From the NCBI RefSeq assembly GCF_016654005.1, contig NZ_JAEPWN010000008.1, positions 152,874 to 216,873 of the forward strand: a stretch of DNA of 64,000 nt, read 5' to 3'. Positions 47,314 to 53,682 of this stretch are shown here, one piece after another; the first letter of the stretch is position 1, and every line of letters begins with the position of its first letter. The translations under genes and the position numbers were made by a program. The DNA comes from Brevundimonas nasdae. GTDB lineage: Bacteria > Pseudomonadota > Alphaproteobacteria > Caulobacterales > Caulobacteraceae. Under the pieces are notes generated by a model, which was given only the letters and a program-made list of their open reading frames with translations, ran no database searches and was not told the DNA's origin.

Positions 47314-47508
47314 ATGGCGACCGCTCATCCCGGACCCCGCTCAAAGCCGCCTGCACCTCTGTCGGCGGGTTCGCCCCAATTCCCCACGCGCCATTATATT
47401 GGGGCCATGTGCCTGGAGATGGCGCGCATGGCCAAGGAGGACGGCGACGAGGTGTTGGCTGACGTGCTGCGCAAGGCGGCGCAGGAAGCGGGTGCGCCTA
47501 GAGCCTAG
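47314..47508 (+). CDS. Small hypothetical protein
   Basis: A 64-residue frame starting with ATG: a Pro-rich first 20 residues, then a helix (YIGAMCLEMARMAKEDGDEVLADVLRKAAQEAG). It lies divergent from topA, and its end overlaps the convergent osmC-type gene by 4 bases. The well-formed amphipathic helix supports a real product, but no family is recognised. Confidence 0.55.
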   Translation: MATAHPGPRSKPPAPLSAGSPQFPTRHYIGAMCLEMARMAKEDGDEVLADVLRKAAQEAGAPRA

Positions 47509-47906
47509 GAAACGCTGAGCGTCGTCTGAATCGGGACGCCGTTCTTGATCGCCAGGGTGACCGGCGTGCGTTCCGCCACGTCGGCCAGGCGCGCCTTCTG
47601 TTCATCGGACAGCGATCCGGACGGAACCAGCACCCGGTCGATTCGCGGCGGCTGCTCTCCACCTCGGTATTCCAGGCGGACCTCCAACGCTTCCAGCGGC
47701 CATTCCTTCTTGTCGGCATACATCTTCAAGGTGATGGCCGTGCAGGCGCCGAGCGCCGACACCAGCAGGTCGAACGGGGCGGGCCCGGCATCCTGACCGC
47801 CCAGCCGCTCCGGTTCGTCCGCTGTGAAGCTGTGCTGCAGATCGCCGCCCGTGGCGATGCGGGTGACGTACCGCGTGGCGCCGATATTCGCTGTCGCTAG
47901 AGCCAT
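47505..47906 (-). CDS. OsmC-family protein
   Basis: A 133-residue OsmC-fold protein. The first catalytic cysteine is in LLVSALGACTAITLKMYADKKEWPLE; the second cysteine of classical OsmC peroxidases is replaced in the segment AERTPVTLAIKNG. It may thus use a single cysteine and an outside thiol for organic peroxide reduction, or have another role. Monocistronic. Confidence 0.85.
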   Translation of the reverse strand: MALATANIGATRYVTRIATGGDLQHSFTADEPERLGGQDAGPAPFDLLVSALGACTAITLKMYADKKEWPLEALEVRLEYRGGEQPPRIDRVLVPSGSLSDEQKARLADVAERTPVTLAIKNGVPIQTTLSVS

Positions 47907-48012
47907 ATTGACCTCCCCGAGCCTGTTCGACCCAAGATGGCGCCGTTCAGACGCATCGCCAACAGATGCTCCGTGAGCAGGGAGGATTTCTCAATCCGAT
48001 CAAATGCCTGAG

Positions 48013-48087
48013 TGGCTCCGCGGGTAGGATTCGAACCTACGACCAGCCGATTAACAGTCGGCTGCTCTACCACTGAGCTACCGCGGA
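48013..48087 (-). tRNA. tRNA-Asn (anticodon GTT), copy 1
   Basis: A cloverleaf on the minus strand: acceptor TCCGCGG / CCGCGGA, D arm TAGCTCAGTGGTAGAGC, anticodon arm with CTGTTAA (GTT), T arm around GGTTCGAATCC and an encoded CCA. Identical to the second copy 133 bases away. Confidence 0.97.
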
Positions 48088-48145
48088 ACTGCTCTGGACT
48101 TATCTAAGTTGGGAGCTGGAAGCTCAACCATATCAAACACCCGAG

Positions 48146-48220
48146 TGGCTCCGCGGGTAGGATTCGAACCTACGACCAGCCGATTAACAGTCGGCTGCTC
48201 TACCACTGAGCTACCGCGGA
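48146..48220 (-). tRNA. tRNA-Asn (anticodon GTT), copy 2
   Basis: Same sequence as copy 1. It is the upstream gene of the pair, since both read leftward. The short spacer suggests one precursor transcript with both tRNAs. Confidence 0.97.
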
Positions 48221-48281
48221 ACTGCTCGGGAGCGGCGCTATAGCAGTGCCCGTTCGATTCGTGCAACGGGAAAAGTGCGCC

Positions 48282-49091
48282 ATGAATCAGTTCGTCGTCT
48301 CCGATCCTCAGGATCCCCGCATCGCCGCCTTCCGCGATATCCGTGAACGTGATCTGACGGGACGCGAAGGCCTGTTCATTGCTGAGGGCGAGGTTGTCGT
48401 TCGCGTGCTGGCGTCCGACGCCTCGGAATGCAGACCTCGCGCCCTGCTGCTGGCTGAGAAACGGGTGGCGGCGCTGGCGGACGTTATCGCCGCCCTGCCG
48501 GACGACGCGCCAGTCTATGTTGCGGCTCAGGACGTGCTGGATCAGATTGCAGGGTTTCACCTGCATCGGGGCATACTGGCCCTGGGTGAAAAGCCGCCGG
48601 TGCTGTCGCTGGACGCCGTCCTGGGCGAGGTGAGGGCGCAGGATGTGTTCGTCGTCGCCAGCGGCATCGGCAATCATGACAATATGGGCGGGCTGTTCCG
48701 CAATGCGGCGGCGTTCGGGGCGCGGGCGGTGCTGCTGGACGGCGGCTGCTGCGATCCCTTTTATCGCAAGTCCATCCGCGTCTCGGTCGGCGCGGTGCTT
48801 AGGACGCCGTTCGTGGTGATGGACCGGGCGCAGACCATCACCGAAGCCCTGCAGGCGGCGGGCGTCGATGTTCTGGCCCTGACGCCTTCCGCGACCCAGA
48901 CGCTGGCGGACTATCGGCGCAAGGGCCCGGCGGCGGTGGTTTTAGGCTCTGAGGGCCCAGGCCTGCCCCGCAGCGTCATCGAAAGCTGCACGGCGGTGGG
49001 CATACCGATGGCGGGTGGATTCGATTCGCTGAATGTCGCCGCGACCAGCGCCGTAGCTCTGCATCACCTGCAATGGGCGTCGCGACCGTGA
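48282..49091 (+). CDS. TrmH/SpoU-family RNA 2'-O-methyltransferase
   Basis: A 269-residue SPOUT methyltransferase: an N-terminal substrate-binding part (FRDIRERDLTGREGLFIAEGEVVVRVL) and a C-terminal knotted domain with motif 1 GNHDNMGGLFRNAAAFGA, motif 2 AVVLGSEGPGLP and motif 3 IPMAGGFDSLNVAATSAVALHH. It methylates a ribose in tRNA or rRNA; the target is unknown. Start chosen at the ATG 48282, 62 bases past the tRNA. Confidence 0.92.
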   Translation: MNQFVVSDPQDPRIAAFRDIRERDLTGREGLFIAEGEVVVRVLASDASECRPRALLLAEKRVAALADVIAALPDDAPVYVAAQDVLDQIAGFHLHRGILALGEKPPVLSLDAVLGEVRAQDVFVVASGIGNHDNMGGLFRNAAAFGARAVLLDGGCCDPFYRKSIRVSVGAVLRTPFVVMDRAQTITEALQAAGVDVLALTPSATQTLADYRRKGPAAVVLGSEGPGLPRSVIESCTAVGIPMAGGFDSLNVAATSAVALHHLQWASRP

Positions 49092-49244
49092 CTTGTGGTC
49101 ATTTTAGGCTGGCCTTTGCGGCTGACAGCGACCGATCTGCTTGAAGATTGAGGGTTGTTCAAATGGCGTGCGGCGGCAATCTTAGATGGTCTGAGGCTGT
49201 ACGGCGTCGATAGCGCCGCCTCGATCTGACAATCGGAGGATTCC

Positions 49245-49592
49245 ATGATCGCTGCCTTCATGTTTGCGCTGACTCTGGGTGCTCAGGCCTCTGAACCGCC
49301 CAGGATTTGGGCGTCGGATGAGGTTCAATACACACGGCGACCGATGCCGGATTTTCCCATGACCGCGCGCGCCAATCGAGGGCGGGTCCATTTGATCTGC
49401 ACTGCGACAGGGACTGGCACAGTCTCTGGCTGCCAGATTGAAAGCGAAACTCCAGCAGGCGAGGGATTCGGACGGGCGGCAGTTCAATCCATGCGGGGCG
49501 CGCGCATCAGCAAGGGGCAAGACAGTCCAGCGGCGGGCGATGTGGTCCGCGCGCAAATCTCGTTCTGGAATGGTCGGGGAGACGCGCCATGA
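49245..49592 (+). CDS. Secreted stand-alone TonB C-terminal-like domain
   Basis: A 115-residue protein with a short signal peptide (cleavage after about A15) and then only a TonB-C-like domain: GRVHLICTATGTGTVSGCQIESETPAGEGFGRAAVQSM, with the same two-cysteine spacing as the TonB at 24228. It lacks the membrane anchor and proline-rich arm, so it cannot work as a normal energy transducer. Possibly a periplasmic modulator; function unknown. Confidence 0.7.
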   Translation: MIAAFMFALTLGAQASEPPRIWASDEVQYTRRPMPDFPMTARANRGRVHLICTATGTGTVSGCQIESETPAGEGFGRAAVQSMRGARISKGQDSPAAGDVVRAQISFWNGRGDAP

Positions 49593-49708
49593 TAGCCGAG
49601 ACGGGGGCTGCGCAAGCTTGCATTCGCGGCTTCGGCGGATCGCCGACGCGTTTGTCGATCCCGCTCGCGTGATTTGACGGCGGGGAAGGGGCGGCGTTTC
49701 GTCAGTCC

Positions 49709-50050
49709 ATGATCGTGCTCGCTCTTTTGACCGCCTTGCAGATCGCGCCGGAAGCGGCGGACGAGGTTGCGCGGTGGCGCGAATGCGTCACCCGGCACGC
49801 TGCGCCCGGACAGCCGTTGCGGCGAATGCCCGCCGCGACGGTGGACGCGGCCCTGGCGCAATGCGCCCCTGAGCAGGAAGCAGCGAGGCGACGGATCGAA
49901 TCGGAACTCAGACATGGAGAGAATCGCCGAGGGCGTCGTCAGGCCGCGCAGGAAGCGCAGCGTGTCACCCTGGAAATCCGTCAGGGGATTCGCAGCGGGC
50001 TGATCCGTCGGGTGCGCGCCAATGATCCGGGACTGGGGCCGAACGGCTGA
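49709..50050 (+). CDS. Small hypothetical protein with possible signal peptide
   Basis: A 113-residue frame starting MIVLALLTALQIAPEAAD, a weak short signal peptide, followed by an Arg/Ala/Glu-rich helical part with two cysteines (ECVTRH, AQCAPEQE). It is followed by a strong terminator, which supports it as a real gene. No family recognised. Confidence 0.55.
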   Translation: MIVLALLTALQIAPEAADEVARWRECVTRHAAPGQPLRRMPAATVDAALAQCAPEQEAARRRIESELRHGENRRGRRQAAQEAQRVTLEIRQGIRSGLIRRVRANDPGLGPNG

Positions 50051-50067
50051 TTGGGCCGCAGAAACGA

Positions 50068-50099
50068 AAAAGGCGCGGACCGTGGGGTCCGCGCCTTTT
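50068..50099. terminator. Strong bidirectional terminator before the tRNA-Cys remnant
   Basis: A 10-bp stem GGCGCGGACC / GGTCCGCGCC with loop GTGG, flanked by A-runs on the left and TTTTC on the right, so it works in both directions. It ends the rightward hypothetical gene and is the natural terminator of the leftward tRNA-Cys gene. Confidence 0.88.
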
Positions 50100-50110
50100 C
50101 TGTATCGCGA

Positions 50111-50157
50111 TGGAGGCCTGACCGGGAATCGAACCCGGGTGCAAGGATTTGCAGACC
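50111..50157 (-). other. tRNA-Cys (GCA) 3' half, prophage attachment site
   Basis: Read on the minus strand this gives an anticodon loop CTGCAAA (GCA), the 3' anticodon stem TCCTT, variable loop GCAC, a perfect T arm (CCGGG-TTCGATT-CCCGG), the acceptor 3' strand TCAGGCC, discriminator T and CCA. Upstream of the anticodon loop the match stops: the sequence GTGGT cannot pair with TCCTT, and no D arm or 5' acceptor strand follows. This is the remnant expected when a tyrosine-integrase element inserts in a tRNA gene at the anticodon region. Confidence 0.8.
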
Positions 50158-50317
50158 ACGACTTGCGCCGAAAATACAAAACTCAAGCAGCAAACCGCTC
50201 TGAGTTATCCCCACGAGCGCACTGGATCACAGAGGCGGTTGCAAACTATCTGTTCTCTTTTCGTTCGCGTCGATGTAGGTCGCTTCTCCTCGGGTCGGTG
50301 GCACGACGGAGGACGAA

Positions 50318-50851
50318 ATGTCGCAGCCCCTACCGCTCTCAGAGCGCCTTCTGCTGATCGCTGAACTGGACGCGCGGACAAGCCCGGCCAAGCCGTCCGC
50401 AAATGACATCGGCGCTATCGCCCGAGGCCTCGCCTACTTCGGCCGGGTGTCGGAGCATGATCACCGCCTGGCGGTCGAACGCGAAATGCGACGCCGGCTG
50501 CTTTCGTTGTCGTGCTTAATGATTAAAGCTGAACTGTCGCTCTTACTGCCTTTCGTTCTTCGCGGTTTGCTGCGGATGCAACAGGAGGATTTCGCGACAA
50601 CATGCGACTTTGTCGCTCCTTTAGCCCGCCCACAACCTGCGCCACCACGGCCGCTCGATCTGTCGCACCGCCTTCGCATCACGCGCCTCGCACGAGGTCA
50701 CGATCTCCACCACATCCGACGTGCGGCCATTGGCGCGGGCCAACTGCCCGGTCTGCTCGATGCCGAACACCTGCCAGTCGGCCTCAACGGCATCGCTCGA
50801 CGGCAAGGCGGCGGACGGAACAGGCTCAGTCCACCCGCGCGGGATCAGTGA
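50318..50851 (+). CDS. Hypothetical phage protein next to the attachment site
   Basis: A 177-codon frame with a strong GGAGGA ribosome site 7 bases before the ATG. The first 65 residues look like a real helical protein (SERLLLIAELDARTSPAKPSANDIGAIARGLAYFGRVSEHDHRLAVEREMRRRLL). From about residue 100 on, the frame is antisense to the spanin gene and rich in Arg/Pro, so that part may be only fortuitous readthrough of a gene that has lost its natural end. No family recognised. Confidence 0.45.
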   Translation: MSQPLPLSERLLLIAELDARTSPAKPSANDIGAIARGLAYFGRVSEHDHRLAVEREMRRRLLSLSCLMIKAELSLLLPFVLRGLLRMQQEDFATTCDFVAPLARPQPAPPRPLDLSHRLRITRLARGHDLHHIRRAAIGAGQLPGLLDAEHLPVGLNGIARRQGGGRNRLSPPARDQ

Positions 50852-50950
50852 GGAGCAACCGACAGTCGGGGCCAGCACTTGGGTTGATCCGGCACACGCC
50901 CCTACGAGCGGCGAGATTAGCAGCAGAGCGATCAGGGGCTTGGCGAACAT
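50621..50950 (-). CDS. Rz1-like outer-membrane spanin lipoprotein
   Basis: A 109-residue protein with signal peptide and lipobox VGAC (MFAKPLIALLLISPLVGACAGS). Its start lies inside the upstream Rz-like gene in another frame (125-base overlap), the classical Rz/Rz1 arrangement. With the inner-membrane spanin it would fuse the membranes in the last lysis step. Sequence beyond the lipobox is not recognisable, and the protein is longer than typical Rz1. Identification rests on position and lipobox. Confidence 0.6.
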   Translation of the reverse strand: MFAKPLIALLLISPLVGACAGSTQVLAPTVGCSSLIPRGWTEPVPSAALPSSDAVEADWQVFGIEQTGQLARANGRTSDVVEIVTSCEARDAKAVRQIERPWWRRLWAG

Positions 50951-51188
50951 CGGCGGTTCCTTCCTTCACGGCGTTGGAGATTTGGTCGTTTCGGGCGTCT
51001 GAGCGGTCACGGACGGCGCTGGCGTCCTGCGCGGCCCCTGTGCGCCCTTCGGCTAGGGTCTGGCCTGCACGGACCTCCTGACGGCCCTGTACGCCCCTGT
51101 ATGAGCAGAAGGCTCCGAACAGCAGGAAGGCAACGAGGACACCGACGAGCAGCCAGGAAGTCGGGGTGAGGGTGCGGATGACGTTCAT
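50826..51188 (-). CDS. Rz-like inner-membrane spanin
   Basis: A 120-residue protein: one N-terminal membrane helix (SWLLVGVLVAFLLFGAFCSY) followed by a charged periplasmic part (QTLAEGRTGAAQDASAVRDRSDARNDQISNAV) that looks helical. It starts at an ATGA overlap with the endolysin gene, and the Rz1-like gene is nested in its 3' part. This order (endolysin, Rz, Rz1) is standard for phage lysis cassettes. Confidence 0.65.
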   Translation of the reverse strand: MNVIRTLTPTSWLLVGVLVAFLLFGAFCSYRGVQGRQEVRAGQTLAEGRTGAAQDASAVRDRSDARNDQISNAVKEGTADVRQAPDRSAANLAARRGVCRINPSAGPDCRLLLTDPARVD

Positions 51189-51772
51189 GCGATCACCGCG
51201 TCCAGCGCCTTGCGGACATCGACCATGCGGACGTTGCGGAAGTCGGGCTGATAGGACGGCTTCCGAACCGGATAGACCTTGGCCGACCCCTTCGCCGACC
51301 ATTTGCCGCTGAAGAACAGGTCACGCTCTGCGGTGCGCCTGCCGATGATCTCCGGCGGGTTGCGCCAGTTCATGATCTCAGTACGCGCCGTGGCGACCTT
51401 TCCGGCCTTCCACGACTTGACCCATTCGGCCCGCCCGATCGCGCCCGTATTGTAGTGGAACGACAGGGCCGCTGCGAACTGCGCTTCCGTCAACACCTCT
51501 CCCTTGAATGCCGCGACAACAGCCGGGACGTATTTCTCCGTCAACAACCAAACGAAGATCTCCAACGCCCGCTCAAGCGTCGAGGGCTTGTCGAGATAGC
51601 GAGGGTGCACCTGATGGCCGCTGGCATTGGTCACGCCGACGCCCCAGGTCCAGACGTCGACAGAGTCCTTGTAGGCCTCCAGAACGATAGCCTCGTGCTC
51701 GATCAGCTCCAGGGCCACGCGGGCCGTGACCTTCGCCCACGCGGGCGTGCTGGCGGATTTGATGTCCGTCAT
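51185..51772 (-). CDS. Phage endolysin, GH24 lysozyme
   Basis: A 195-residue T4-lysozyme-type muramidase. The catalytic spacing E-x8-D-x5-T is present: E27, D36 and T42 in IEHEAIVLEAYKDSVDVWTWGVG. The C-terminal part has GRRTAERDLFFSGKW, common to the family. No signal peptide, so release would depend on a holin. Start chosen at ATG 51772; the stop overlaps the spanin start. Confidence 0.9.
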   Translation of the reverse strand: MTDIKSASTPAWAKVTARVALELIEHEAIVLEAYKDSVDVWTWGVGVTNASGHQVHPRYLDKPSTLERALEIFVWLLTEKYVPAVVAAFKGEVLTEAQFAAALSFHYNTGAIGRAEWVKSWKAGKVATARTEIMNWRNPPEIIGRRTAERDLFFSGKWSAKGSAKVYPVRKPSYQPDFRNVRMVDVRKALDAVIA

Positions 51773-51925
51773 CGTCAGTCTCCAGATTGTCAGATTAAAA
51801 GTTGGAGTTGCCAAAAGCGGCGCTTTCAGCAACTCTCGCGTGTCGCTGCGCCACTGACCCGCGCGACACGACGGCCCGCCAACGCCACCCCGTCAGCGCG
51901 GGCCGTCACCCCGATTGAACGCAGG

Positions 51926-52063
51926 ATGACGTTGATGGCCGAGGATCACACACCGATTAAGCACCGGCCGCCTGTCGTTCGGCTTGCGGTCGCGGTCGGG
52001 ATCAGCGTGGGCCTCTGGGTCGTGACCGCTGGGGCGGCGTGGCTGATTGCTCGGGCAGTCTGA
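51926..52063 (+). CDS. Small single-helix membrane protein on the opposite strand
   Basis: A 45-codon frame with a charged N-terminus (MTLMAEDHTPIKHRPPVVR) and one membrane helix (LAVAVGISVGLWVVTAGAAWLIARAV), in the 308-base gap of the lysis cassette, reading against it. There is only a weak ribosome site. It could be a small lysis modulator, or a chance frame. Otherwise I see nothing in this gap. Confidence 0.3.
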   Translation: MTLMAEDHTPIKHRPPVVRLAVAVGISVGLWVVTAGAAWLIARAV

Positions 52064-52080
52064 GCCGCGAACCGGGTTCG

Positions 52081-52389
52081 TCAGAACGGGCGTCGCCGCC
52101 AAGACATCCGCCCGTCCTCAACCCCGTCTAGCTGGTCCACGCGCCCCATGATCCGCTTGCCGTGGCGCGCCGCCAGATAGAGCGCCAAGCCCGACAGGAA
52201 CATCAGATCAGGCAATCCCGGCCCTGCGCCGAACAGCCGGGCAGGCGCCGCCCAAACCAGCCCGCCCGCCATGACGCACAACCCGATCCGCTGGCATCGG
52301 GTGACCCGTGCGCCCCAGCCGATGATGGCGGCCATCACAACCAAGCCGACGATGAAGGCCGCCGCTGCGGCGGAAAGCCAGGCGATCAT
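52081..52389 (-). CDS. Small phage membrane protein
   Basis: A 102-residue protein with three hydrophobic segments (residues 3-24, 36-54 and 62-74) and an Arg-rich C-terminal tail. It overlaps the following holin-like gene's end by ATGA and precedes the endolysin, so it may be a second holin/antiholin or accessory lysis protein. No family recognised. Confidence 0.55.
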   Translation of the reverse strand: MIAWLSAAAAAFIVGLVVMAAIIGWGARVTRCQRIGLCVMAGGLVWAAPARLFGAGPGLPDLMFLSGLALYLAARHGKRIMGRVDQLDGVEDGRMSWRRRPF

Positions 52390-52784
52390 GATCCATCTCC
52401 TTCACGGTTGCCCCCCGTGATGATGACGCCTCCGACCTGTATGCGGACCAGAGACAGCGGATCGCGGCTATAGCGCGCCGCTGCCTGCGCCAGGCCGGAC
52501 AGCAGCACCATGCCGAAAGTGCCGGAAACGAAGCCGACGAAGCCGACCATCTGGACCGGCAGCGGTCCCTCGCCGGGCCAGAAGTGTTCGGCCAGCGCAA
52601 CCATGGCCGGGGCGATCCACAGCACAGACGCCATGCCCGCCGCTACGCTCAGCAGCTTGCCGCGAATGGTCAGTTTTTCGCCGAACGCCATGCTGAGGAT
52701 GGCGCCCGCGAACCCCGGCACATAGGGGCCGATCAGGCGCACAAAGTCAGCCAGCGCCCCGGAAGGTGGCGGTGTATCAGCCAT
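52386..52784 (-). CDS. Putative holin
   Basis: A 132-residue protein with about three hydrophobic helices (FAGAILSMAF, LLSVAAGMASVLWIAPAMVALA, MVGFVGFVSGTFGMVLLSGLAQAAA) and a polar C-terminus. Position directly before a second small membrane protein and the endolysin fits a holin that releases the signal-less lysozyme. The sequence alone does not prove it. Confidence 0.58.
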   Translation of the reverse strand: MADTPPPSGALADFVRLIGPYVPGFAGAILSMAFGEKLTIRGKLLSVAAGMASVLWIAPAMVALAEHFWPGEGPLPVQMVGFVGFVSGTFGMVLLSGLAQAAARYSRDPLSLVRIQVGGVIITGGNREGDGS

Positions 52785-52841
52785 GATGGCACCTTTCAGG
52801 TTTTTGGGGCGACGATAGGCGTGTGAAGTTTGGTTGCGCCG

Positions 52842-53669
52842 TTAAGCCAGCGGGATGCCGTAAGTATCGGCTGCCGCTTGGATCAAGGCCTGAAGTTTGC
52901 TCTGGCACCTGGCGTCGTGGTGTAGTGATCTATCGAATGTGGCCACCTGCGCCACGCGGATCGGACACGCTGTATTGTTTCCGCCCGAGTTCGCGTAGCC
53001 CCACTTGGATGAGTTTCCAGACAATACAGGCCAAGGTGAAGGTCCAACCCCAGTGGGCGTGATTTCTGGCGTCTTTGAGTTGAGATAGGTTGCGATCTGC
53101 CTTGTCGCCGCATCGCCGCAGACAACTATGAGGTTCGCTGCATCCTCCCGCACCTTCCCTGTCCTCGTCAGGGTCTGGACGGTCGAGCCGTAAGGCAAAG
53201 TCAATCGCAGATCTGCAGCACTGAGAGACACACCAGGACCGTATGGCCCTGAACCTACAATCGCCAGTACGCCGGTTGCTTCGGGCGTCGGAGGCAACCA
53301 AACCATTGCTATTGAGAAGCTTGCCGTCGTGGCAGAGCCGACACGCTCACGCCAAGCCGCATTGCTGTTCGCTGAAAAGTCGTGCGATGGAGCATTAACG
53401 ACGGCGCCACTTGGCATGGTGGTTGGAAATCCGCCGTCGGAGGCAACGAGGACCGGAGCCACACCGGTCACATTACCGATTGCGGAACCCGTCAGACGAT
53501 CAAGCGGGTTGCCGCCAATCTGTCTGCCTCCCCAATAGGCGGATTTAAGGGCGGCTGGACGTACACTTAGCGCCGCAACGGCCTGATCATAAGCCGTCAA
53601 CGGCAGCACAGGCTGCGATGCGTCGGCGCCGGTGACGCCCTGGGCGATGAGAGCGGGGATGAGTGACAT
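52842..53669 (-). CDS. Phage tail-end protein of unknown function
   Basis: A 275-residue protein with beta-rich composition, Gly/Ser/Thr-rich and many short strands (SFSIAMVWLPPTPEATGVLAIVG, GVSLSAADLRLTLPYGSTVQTLT), resembling a LamG-like or carbohydrate-binding fold. It follows the SGNH esterase gene by 13 bases, so it is probably another part of the tail tip or fibre. No family recognised. Confidence 0.6.
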   Translation of the reverse strand: MSLIPALIAQGVTGADASQPVLPLTAYDQAVAALSVRPAALKSAYWGGRQIGGNPLDRLTGSAIGNVTGVAPVLVASDGGFPTTMPSGAVVNAPSHDFSANSNAAWRERVGSATTASFSIAMVWLPPTPEATGVLAIVGSGPYGPGVSLSAADLRLTLPYGSTVQTLTRTGKVREDAANLIVVCGDAATRQIATYLNSKTPEITPTGVGPSPWPVLSGNSSKWGYANSGGNNTACPIRVAQVATFDRSLHHDARCQSKLQALIQAAADTYGIPLA

Positions 53670-53682
53670 AGCAAAGGTCCTT

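Larger units (their letters stand above)
48010..48227. repeat. 85-bp direct repeat holding the two tRNA-Asn genes
   Basis: Positions 48010-48094 and 48143-48227 are identical over 85 bases: the tRNA gene plus 3 bases on its 3' side and 7 bases on its 5' side. The spacers differ, so this is a tight local duplication of the tRNA with little flank. Confidence 0.9.

Noticed and set aside
50111..50330. tRNA-Cys interrupted by a group I intron
   Set aside because: No 5' half with a matching acceptor (GGCCTGA) or D arm is seen in the next 200 bases, and phage genes follow at once. An integration remnant is the simpler reading.
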